DNA of 64,000 bases from Brachynemurus nebulosus. Its lineage: Eukaryota; Arthropoda; Insecta; Neuroptera; Myrmeleontidae. Below are positions 55,409 to 64,000 of this stretch, in pieces (the first letter of the stretch is position 1; each line of letters begins with the position of its first letter). Below the pieces are notes generated by a model, which did not search any database, was not told the DNA's origin, and saw only the letters and a list, made by a program, of their open reading frames with translations. The translations under genes were made by a program, and so were the position numbers. The stretch is from the NCBI GenBank assembly GCA_035578155.1, contig JAPWDM010000012.1, forward strand, positions 15,411,619-15,475,618. The letters run 5' to 3'.

Positions 55409-56108
55409 GGTACCATCACAGTGTGATCGACCGAAAAATACTCAATTTTCGCGATTTTTTTTTCGGATGGATAGGATGGGGGAATAGGCATGACTTTTTT
55501 TACGATTAATACCACTATTTAACAATACAAAAGTATTTTTTTTATTCATTTCTATTTATTTTTTATAATTATTATAATTTTTTGAAAAAGTGTCTTCAAA
55601 AAAGGGCAAAAATCGGTGCCCACGATTACGGCCGCAGTTTGCATCCGAAAAAAAAAATCAAATAGATTATAAATCTGTAGGTAAGCCGCTATGTTCCTAT
55701 GGGAGCTTCTTTTTTTTTGAAATCTTCCCATTTTTCCACACGGAAAACTATAAAAAAATTTTGTACTTTTTATTCAAACCACCGCCATTTTTTCAAATTT
55801 AAAAAAAAAAAGCTCCCATAGGTACATAGCGGCTTACCTACAGATTGATAATCTATTTGATTTTTTTTTTCCAAATGAAAACTGCGGCCGCAATTGTGGG
55901 CACCAATTTCCACCCTTTTTAAAAGCACTTTTTTCAAAAAATTATAATAATTATAAAAAATAAATAAAAATAAAAAAAAAATATTTTTGCATTGTTAAAT
56001 AGTGGTATTAATCGTAAAGAAAATTCATCCCCATTTTCCTATCCTATCCATCCGAAGAAAAATGGCGAAAATTGACTATTTTTTTGCCGATCACACTGTG
56101 ATGGTACC
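55409..56108. mobile_element. 700-bp palindromic element flanked by TTAA
   Basis: The arms, about 300 bp each, begin GGTACCATCACAGTGTGATC on both sides (right read inward) and continue in parallel through 'ggatggatagga', 'ttaataccactatttaaca' and 'taagccgctatg'. A non-symmetrical centre of about 70 bp lies near 55735-55800. TTAA stands outside both ends (55405-55408, 56109-56112), the piggyBac target. The GG rather than CC start is unusual for piggyBac, so the superfamily is uncertain. Arms differ by scattered substitutions. Confidence 0.78.
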
Positions 56109-56112
56109 TTAA

Positions 56113-57990
56113 ATAATGTCTACTATTTTCTTTAATTTTTTTTTACAAATTGACTTGGCATAAAAAAGGTATGGAGTCAGTCTTTTATAGCCGATTGATG
56201 AAGTTTCAATCCTAGGAAATCACTTTAAATATTGGTGAAAAATCGGTTATCTGAGTACGAGAAAGCCGTGTGTCACGCCCCAGTGGCAGTGTATTTTATT
56301 TTATACTTGTTACTGAACAGAGGCGGCGCAAGACTAAAATCGGAAGTAGGCAATATGGTTTTTGGGAGGCCCGCTTCTTTAATTTTCTTGAAAAGTTTGT
56401 CCTTGAAAATTAGACGACGAGAAAATAAAGCCCCCACAATGCCGCAACCGCTTTAATAATTTTTGTGAGGTTCCTTTTCCCTAATTTTTCAAAAAATGTC
56501 TCCCTAAAAATTAGTTAAGTAATGAGAAAAAAAAAACAACCGACAACAATCTCCATCAACTGCTACCAGCATTCTCTTACACATGCAAAACCTCGCCGCG
56601 AGGCACTCAAAGGCGCGAGGCTATAGGCGGTCGCCCCCTTTGCCTACCTTTTGCGCCACCTCTGTTTCTGAATATTGTCAAAAATAATTTGACAAAAATG
56701 TACATCACTAGGGCAAATAATTAAACTTTGAATTAAAAGAGACACATCAAAAACAATAATTCTTGGAATTTGATAAAAAATAAAAATATTTTGAGGAATG
56801 CAAATAAAGTTTTGTTTAAACAAATTCGTGATTCTCCGAATTTTAAATATATATTTATAATTTACATTTTTGACTTATATATTTTTGTTTACTAACAATT
56901 TTATAATTATGTATGTATGTATATTTTATTTTTAGTTACAGACACTCAACACCTGAAGATGGAAGCATAATAGGCCTTTCGAAACCGGTAGCGCAATTTT
57001 TAAATAATTCTTCCCTTTTTAATTTTATCCTGATGACTTTTTACTCCTAATGTTCCCTTTCATTTCACTATTGCAATCATCTAAACCTTTCTATTATTCA
57101 TTTCTATTCATATTTATAATTAATTTATTAAATTTTTTTTAACGTTTTGCAGCACTCTGCACTGCCACTATTGCGTCATTTGTTATTGTTTAAATGTTTC
57201 TTACCTTCCTTATTTTCTTACAATTTCGATAACAGTGCTGACCTCTTTTGTCTTTACAGCGTAAAAAAATTTAACTAAATAATCAATTTTCCGGAATATA
57301 GACAATTTAAATACAACTAGTGTCATCTGTGTGTTTACTACCGCACTTGTTAGATGAAGAGAACGTTGTTGATGAAGATATCAATTTCAACAAAGAAAAA
57401 TTTAGTCGGAAAAATTTGAACATATTCAAAAATTGACACTTTGTTGATAAATATTTTCTTAATTTTGTGAGTAAGCATATTTTATTATTATAAAAGGTTC
57501 ATTGTAATCTCAATTGATTGCAAAATTATTGTATTGTATAGTAATTCAAAAGAAACAGATTATAAGCAGGGGCATTATTGGGCAGATAAATAACAATATC
57601 AATTCATTCAAGGTGTAAACTATTGATAGAAAACAATTAGTAAATGATAAGGATAATGTTTAACTAATAAATGATAAGTTATTAGCATTCCTTTCTTAGA
57701 ATTTATATAATCAAAATTTATTAATAAAACTTATCTAAAATTATACAAATAAATTACTATTCTGTAGGCAAATTTTAAAGGGTACGGTGTATCCTTTTTT
57801 ATGCGTGAACCAGAACCGCATAAAAAAGTTTGATAGAAAAAATTTAACTCAAAACGCTCAAAACCTCAGGATTTCCGTAAAAGCATTAATTTACACATGA
57901 GAACATTTTATTTCATTTTTTTAATATTACAAAAATTGCAATAAATAAATATGCAAACAAACTTAATAATGCAGTAACGTATATTCTTAT
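56113..57990. other. Mixed stretch with a retroelement-like end motif, no gene
   Basis: Near 56250-56310 a phrase 'gagtacgagaaagccgtgtg' pairs with one near 31484. GC-richer patches lie at 56580-56660. At 56952-56990 CCTGAAGATGGAAG, a small hairpin, then CTTTCGAAACCGGT repeats the pattern seen at 15511-15547. AT-rich DNA follows to 57990. Confidence 0.4.
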
Positions 57991-58705
57991 ACGGCGTGTT
58001 TACATTTACAATGATTTGCTGGCGCCAACACAAAGTGGCGCGCCAGTAAAAGCAAAATGACCGTGTAAACATCTACTGGCGTGCAAGGTAAATCAGTGAA
58101 TGCACGGATGAAAAAAGTTAGCAACCTTCTAACTTTTCTGGTGCCAGTAGCGATTCATGCGCCACTGAAATTAAACATGCAAATGTAAACTTGTATTGGC
58201 GCCAGTATTATTTAAAAAAAGATAAATGTCAATTTTATGCGTTTATTCAAGTTTGAATATCATTCCTAGGTACCTACCTATCATGTTTTTTTCTCTTCTA
58301 ATTCATCGTTTACTTTACATTCAGATACAAATGACAATTCTGAAAGCTATATATGACAGATATTTATTCAATTCAGCCATTTGTGACGTGCGCAGTACTT
58401 ATCAAATTATATACTATGCAAATCATATGTAAACGGATGTGCAAGTAGTTGTGATCAATCAGCCTATAAGTAACACCCTATATATGGTAAATTGAAGAAA
58501 AACTACTTACCGAGAAATAAAATTATAAATCGCTAATCTAAACTTTATAAGATGAGATCATCGTGAAAAAAACTTCTAGAAGAAAAAAAACTTTGGTAAA
58601 CGCGACGGTCGCGAGGAAGCGGGAATGATCGATATCAATCACAGACGCTAATTAATCAATCACAGACGCCAATTAATCGGCGTCAACCGAGTAACAAGTA
58701 ATACG

Positions 58706-59213
58706 GAGTTTACATTTACAATGATTTGCTGGCGCCAACACAAAGTGGCGCGCCAGTAAAAGCAAAATGACCGTGTAAACATCTACTGGCGTGCAAGGTA
58801 GATCAGTGCATGCAGGGTTGAAAAAAGTTAGCAACTTTCTAACTTTTCTGGCGCCAGTAATGATTCATGCGCCACTGAAATTAAAACATGCAAATGTAAA
58901 CTTGTATTCGCGCCAGTATTATTTTAAAAATAATTGAATGTCATTTTTACGCAGGTCTGAATATCATTTTTAAGTATCTATTATGTTTTTTTCTTTTCTA
59001 ATTCATTGTTTGCTTTACATTTAGATACAAATAAAAACTAAATATGACAATTACTTATCCAGTTCAGCCATTTGTGACCTGCGCAGTACTTACCAAATTA
59101 TATACCATACAAATCATGTGTAAACGGACGTGCAAGTAGTGTAAACTTTACAGACATGCAAACTTAAAAGTGGCGCCAGCAAATCATTGCAAATGTAAAC
59201 CCGCTATAACTAA
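58706..59213. mobile_element. Complete sister copy with GTTTACATTT ends
   Basis: The left end CGGAGTTTACATTTACAATG and right end read inward GCGGGTTTACATTTGCAATG both continue GATTTGCTGGCGCCA. The left 440 bp match 58000-58440 with few changes. The two copies differ in the exact ends. About 508 bp, non-coding. Confidence 0.75.
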
Positions 59214-59534
59214 AAAGCTAAAAGTGAAATTTTTATAACGGTAATTGTGAATTGCTGTAGTGTGCCAAATTTCGCCAGAAAAATAAAATTGTAAGTAATC
59301 TTCTGATTTTTTTTTATTCTTTAATAAAGTAGTTAGTATTGATTTTGGAAATATTTACTGGAATTTTACCAATAATAATATTAATATCTATTTTACGAAA
59401 AGACCCCACCTTAGTTGAGAAACTGAAATTTATGTAACAAATATTGTAAAAGAATGTTCAAGTGATTCCTAAATTAAGTAAATAAAATTGTAGTTTATCG
59501 GATTACCCAAGGTTTTATTGTCTTTTTTTATTTA

Positions 59535-59784
59535 TGCCCCTACCGTAGGTTGATCAGAAGCTTTCCACGTTTACCCTCGCCAGCTGATTTACCCCTCCGG
59601 CAATCAACCATCCTCCGTTCTATTTTGTCCTCCGAATATCTGAGGAACTAATTAATTTGATGGATTCAATCTCCACCTGGTGGCAGCCTACCTCCGTTCA
59701 CTTAAGGGGGGTTGGTCGTTCTGCCGAAAGGGTGTTTAACCCCCTGAACCCCAGGTGCCGTTCGTACCTCACTACGGGCGTCAC
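59535..59784. other. GC-rich block of unknown origin
   Basis: Roughly 250 bp with clearly higher GC than its surroundings, directly before the right end of the interrupted element. It holds 'cacctggtggcagcctacct' and 'gaaccccaggtgccgttcg'. The 69-codon frame at 59657-59866 begins MMDSISTWWQPTSVHLRGVG and has no known motif. It is probably the 3' part of an inserted retroposon; the element was not identified. Confidence 0.35.
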
Positions 59785-59940
59785 ACAGTGCAAACTTTAC
59801 AGACATGCAAACTTAAGAATGGCGCCAGCAAATCATTGCAAATGTAAACCCGTTATTACGCAATGAAATAATTTACTACTTAAAAATAGTCAATAAGTAA
59901 CTTTACCGCAAATTAATGTTGTTTCTCAATTAAATAGTAG

Positions 59941-60210
59941 AGTTAACACACTCGTCAATAGACGATCTTTTTTTTTTGATGTTTGCTTCTGTGTGAGTAT
60001 TCACACACACACAACTACAAAACACATATTATCGGCTAGAGAAACTTGCAATTCAAGCAATAATGATCTGAACAATACATTATGATCGTTGTGCATTCGG
60101 TGACCGACACCGACCGACTAAATGCCTTAAGCTGTGACAGACTAACAAATGACTCCAAGCGAACTACACTGTTTTGATTTTTGTTTGCTTCTAGTGTTCT
60201 ATGGTATTAA
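59941..60210 (-). repeat. Second copy of the retroposon-like segment of 27790-28060
   Basis: On the minus strand this reads 'catagaacactagaagc', 'gcttggagtcatttgtta', 'cacagcttaaggcattta' and 'tgttttgtagttgtgtg', in the same order as 27790-28000. Similarity is moderate with several length changes. No frame is conserved between the two copies. Confidence 0.65.
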
Positions 60211-60214
60211 TGAA

Positions 60215-60812
60215 CAATTAGGTGCTCTTTCCGTTTATGAAAAAACAGACGGTTAGATTTATGTAAATCTAGCTAACTTAGAGGTAAAAAGAGTGTTTTT
60301 AGTAAATTAAGGTGTGCAGAATGGGGAAATTAACTAATTTTGGGAAATTATTTTAAAACACACATATTTATGTATTATTTAATTTTGAAAAATAATACCG
60401 AAAATCGTTAGAAAAAAATATTCAAATATTTGTTCTCAAAATTTTCGCGAAAACGTTTATTAACTATCAGTGACGTCACATTCTCTAGATAACAACAGGT
60501 GTTCTGTAATTAAGAAAAGAAATTTTTTATTTTTCTTTTCTTATAACTAGGAAAAGAAATTGCTGATTCTTTTTAAAATTTATTTAATTTATATTAATTT
60601 CTATAGTTATGTTTGCTAACCGGAATTTAAAATGGCGACCCTAGTGGCGATAGTGTTGAAATATCAGAAAATGTAACGTCACAACTCACAGCCCGTGTTT
60701 GCTTACGTGGATTTTGACTAAAAGATTACTTTTTTAATTAATTTTTTTAAAATAAAATAATAATAGTTAAGATGAATAAAATTAGCATAATAAATTAGTG
60801 TCTTTTATTATC
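60215..60812. other. Repeat fragments, no gene
   Basis: At 60640-60720 'ggcgaccctagtggcgata' and 'cgtcacaactcacagcccgt' match 31745-31830 in reverse orientation. A small inverted repeat, AAGAAAAGAAAT / ATTTTTCTTTTCTT, stands near 60515-60542. Confidence 0.5.
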
Positions 60813-60815
60813 AAA

Positions 60816-61512
60816 CTAGCATTTACCCGCGGCTTCGCCCGCATGACATTTGAAACTATGGCATATAGTTAAAATTTTCCCACAGAAATACAGTATTTTC
60901 GTCGGGTAAAAAATAGTCTATAACATTCTTTTAACAACATGCCAAGTTCAAATGAAATCAACGATTCTCTTTTATACTGTTTTAAATATATTTTCCCGCG
61001 GGAATAAGACTTCCGACAGGATTTAAATATTTTTCCGGGGTAGAAGTAGTGTCGTTTTAGTGTCGAAAGTTTCATTGTGTCGTTTTAAATACATTTTCCC
61101 TCGGGAATGAGATATTTTATTGGGATAAAAAATAACCTATGTTTATCGCTGTATATCGTCATCTTTGTCTATCATCATTTTTTGTTTTATTTAAAATATA
61201 TTTTTCCACAGAAATAAAATTTCCCATGAGAAATTTCCCGGGGTATAGTTTGTGTCATTTCTCATCCCTTCTGTTAGCAATATACAAAATTTTAAATCAA
61301 TTATCCGTTTTTTAATAGTCAGCTGTTGTAATTTAATGCATTTTCCCTCGGGAATGAAATATTTTCCCGAGATAAATAGTAGTCTATAACCATCTCTGGA
61401 CCGCAAGCAACGTCTTTGCAAAGTTTCAAGTTGATTTGTTAAGCTGTTAAGGCGTGAAAGGCAGTCAAACAAACAAACAAACTCACTTTCGCATTTATAA
61501 TATTAGTTAGGA
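60816..61512 (-). mobile_element. Non-autonomous Helitron, 697 bp
   Basis: On the minus strand the element starts TCCTAACTAATATTATAAATG after an A, runs through a GTTT microrepeat (TTTGTTTGTTTG), and ends with the hairpin GCGGGCGAAGCCGCGGG, then TAAATGCTAG, followed by T. A 5' TC, a 3' CTAG behind a short GC hairpin and an A/T insertion site are the Helitron signature. The TATAAATGCGAAAGT start and CCGCGGG-TAAA-GCTAG end are very common in insect genomes. No Rep/helicase is encoded; the minus-strand frames at 60869-61075 and 61191-61472 are shadows. Confidence 0.85.
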
Positions 61513-62530
61513 TTTCATTAAAATTTGTTTTAATTGCTTTTCTTTGATACTGTCAAGTACCCCATTAGGTGTAAATTAGATGTTCTTTGACCATGCTAAC
61601 AAAAATCTTATAAGGAGACAATTTGAAGAAAAATCTTATTAAATATTTTAAATTATGAGAGCGCCGTGGATAACATTTTAAACGTTATATTCAGCACTTT
61701 CCACTGTCTGTTGGATTTTTACATATTATTGTCGAACGTCTTTATAATCGCAAACAAAATCTTATAAAGTTTATAAAAATTTTTTGCACAGTATATTGAT
61801 TTTTTAATTCTTACACTTTACCATGTAGATATAAGACTTAAATTTTAACTGAAAATTTTTTACAATTTCTTTTTAATCAATATTAACAGAATCGGTTTTT
61901 GAATAGGTGGCACAGATATGATTTTTTAAATTTTTCTATTAACGCTGTTTCTTCATGAAACACAAAACACAAAAAAAAGTTTATTTCCAATCAACTCCTG
62001 TAAAAACTATGTCGAACGGTTCCAAATATTTAAACAACAGCTGTAAAAATAAAAATAATATTTTCATTATTATCGATGGCGTCAATGGCTGTTATACAAA
62101 TTTTATTATTTAAAAATTACAGTTAAAAAATTAATCTGGTACTTTAATAGCATATTAATACCTACTAATTCTAGTTAATGTTTACTGATTTACATTGTAA
62201 AATACTAATAATTTTTATTTTATTATTTTGTAAAGAAAAGGAAAAGAATTTTTCAATAAGGTTCCTACGTAATAAAATAGGTACCTAATTGTAAATTGTC
62301 AATTTTCTTAAGATTAAATTTCAAGTGATCGCGCCACTTGGAAAGAATAATACAAATTTTTACAATAATTATTAATTAAATCATTCAAAAAATAACCTCA
62401 TTTCAGCATACCCTGTGCATATCTATTATAATATAGAGTGTCTAATACGGACGAGATTAAGCTATTTATTCCGAAAATGGATTAGAAAAAAAGACTTCCC
62501 CGTCGATGTGGGGAGGAAGCGTTGAATTGA
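61513..62530. other. No recognisable gene
   Basis: AT-rich with no terminal repeats or frames that can be supported. Confidence 0.5.
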
Positions 62531-62534
62531 TTAA

Positions 62535-63407
62535 GGGGGACCACTAGTGCGACCGTCTGAAAAAACGTGATTTTTGGGAATTTTTTTTAAAGAAAACTAT
62601 TGTATGGAATGTTTTAATATTTTAAGGATATATTCGTTGATATATAATAAATTTGTGATAAAATTTCTGGACCAAAAAATTGAAAATTCAGTGAGTTATT
62701 CGCGATTTCCCAAGGCTCCAAAAAAAAAAAAGTTTCCCCACTGCTGCAGTGATAGCGACCTTCACAGTGCCTGAAATCAAAAAAAACCAAAAAGCTTATT
62801 AAACTAGAAGGTATTGCCCTTGCCATGAACCTCAATTGAAAAAAAAAGTTAAAATTTAACAAAATGGCGGAGTTTTTAAAAAAAAAAATTTCAAATTTTG
62901 CGGGAAAATTTGATGATTTTTGGCCTGTAAAAATTACATTTTTTATTCGATCGGAAAACTGAAGGTTCATGGCACGAAGAAACATATATGTATAAAAGAA
63001 GCTGTAATAAGAATCAAATCGATCGGATGATCGATTGGATGAGTTATAACTACAGCAAATTTAAAAAATTGTAGTTTTTCTTTATTTTACTTTTTAGTTT
63101 TAATCACTGAGAATTTTTACTAAAATTATTTACGATGTACTCACTATAACGGTCATAGTAAAACTAGATGAGTCGTTTAAATGTGCCAACCACGTCCAGA
63201 AACTCCCGAACTATCAACCTTCATACATTTCTCAATACCTTAAAGTTAATAATGAAAATCAGAAGCCGTTCTTCGGATGGCTGTAACTCAAAAACTATTT
63301 GAGATATGCACTTGAAATTTTAGTATGTTGTTTTTAAAGGTATAGACTATCGAAACATGCAAAAAAAATTTTCCAATTTTTTCAAAATGTCACACTAGTG
63401 GTCCCCC
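62535..63407. mobile_element. TTAA-flanked inverted-repeat element, 873 bp
   Basis: The left end GGGGGACCACTAGTGCGAC and right end read inward GGGGGACCACTAGTGTGAC are identical but for one base. TTAA flanks both (62531-62534 and 63408-63411). Interior is AT-rich with poly-A runs; the overlapping frames at 62574-62985 have no motif. The TTAA duplication points to piggyBac-like target choice, but the ends do not match the usual CCY start. Confidence 0.72.
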
Positions 63408-63411
63408 TTAA

Positions 63412-64000
63412 AAATTGATATATAAGCATTTATGAATAATAGTAAAAAAAAGAACTAATGAAGAAAGTCATTACGTTCAAAAGTTTAAAAAATCAAAATA
63501 TCTTTTGTGATACTAGAGGTAGATTAGGGGGGGACTAGGCGTAATACATTTTTAAAGAAAGTTGTTGCAAATTGAAATTTTCACAAATTTTATTTCATAA
63601 TTTCTTTTAAAATTTTGCTAAGCGGTTCCCCCCGAAGAGAAAGTTCATATTTCAAGTCATTATCACCCACTGTGGCACCATTTTGAAAAAAATCGATTGC
63701 CGATTGGAAGTACCCATGCTACGGCTCCTACCTTGTTGCAAAATTTCAACAATTTTTAGTTTTGATAAAAAGGATAAAGGACTTGAAAAAAACAGAAAGG
63801 AATCAAAATTCTCCTAGGTAACGTAGCTTATGAAAAAAGTTTTGTTCCTAAAATAATTGGGACCTTCTGTGATACTTTTCGTCTAATTTTCATCGATTTT
63901 CATTAACAAAAAAATTCGGGGAAAATCGAAGAAAAACCAAATTTTTTCAATTTTTCTGAAAAGTTAAAGTTTCAAAACCACTAACCAAAATGTATCAAAA
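63412..64000. other. No recognisable gene at the right edge
   Basis: AT-rich. It contains phrases of the style found in dispersed repeats ('gattgccgattggaagtac', 'gggaccttctgtgatac') but no boundary before the window ends. Confidence 0.4.

Larger units (their letters stand above)
57996..59850. mobile_element. Interrupted element with GTTTACATTT ends
   Basis: The left end (57996, CGGCGTGTTTACATTTACAA) leads into a 450-bp left part ending near 58445 at 'gtgcaagtag'. The matching right end lies at 59785-59850 ('caaactttacagacatgc' to 'gcaaatgtaaacccg'). The 1.3 kb between them is an insertion that includes a complete sister element (58706-59213). Subterminal words TGGCGCCA and 'gcgccagta' recur. 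No transposase. TA or a TWA triplet borders the ends, so Harbinger or Tc1 type remains open. Confidence 0.65.

Overview
This is a 64 kb stretch of AT-rich nuclear DNA, by eye about 30% GC, that looks like an arthropod and most probably an insect. The evidence is the mix of transposon families: a mariner with TA target duplications, Tc1 remnants, many hAT-type elements with 8-bp duplications, a P-like element with a THAP-type reading frame, Helitrons ending in CTAG behind a GC hairpin, Harbinger-like elements, and SINEs derived from tRNA-Thr. The species cannot be told from the sequence. No host gene, rRNA, operon or CRISPR array could be supported. Almost every open frame over 60 codons is either chance or a transposase relic.

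Layout. 1-3 kb: an inverted repeat, then two TA-flanked inverted-repeat elements 18 bp apart. 3-7 kb: an inverted SINE pair, a tandem array of juxtaposed splice acceptor/donor-like sites, and a 103-bp-period palindromic array in which almost every unit carries a heat-shock-element-like motif. 7.5-15 kb: a TA-flanked element, a composite element holding two copies of one hairpin element, and further MITEs. 17-25 kb: several repeat fragments, a hAT-type element filled with TCTTGG repeats, Helitron ends, and a hAT-type element containing a Tc1 transposase relic. 26-36 kb: dispersed MITEs, an unrecognised retroposon-like unit with two open frames, two hAT elements with perfect 8-bp duplications, and a near-perfect 67-bp hairpin. 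36-42 kb: further MITE copies, an intact-looking SINE, a short hAT MITE, and a Harbinger-like element that has captured other elements. 42.4-47.1 kb: a 4.7 kb palindrome whose arms each contain the same hAT element and whose centre is a tandem array of 348-bp SINE units. 47-56 kb: a duplicated unrecognised reading frame, a deleted mariner, a P-like element, a hAT element with a transposase C-terminus, and a 700-bp palindrome flanked by TTAA. 57-64 kb: a nested element with GTTTACATTT ends, a Helitron and a second TTAA-flanked element.

The parts do not form a pathway; they record layered transposition. Three patterns stand out. Four hAT-type families share related ends (TAG followed closely by GATG or GTG), but each carries its own short-motif array inside the ends. 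The large palindrome has arms that read as identical wherever compared, except for one divergent island of about 160 bp. The 103-bp array repeats a heat-shock-factor-like site with exact spacing in both orientations. Most boundaries rest on visible terminal inverted repeats and target duplications. Superfamily names rest on duplication length, end sequence and, in a few cases, protein motifs. All were read by eye without database searches.
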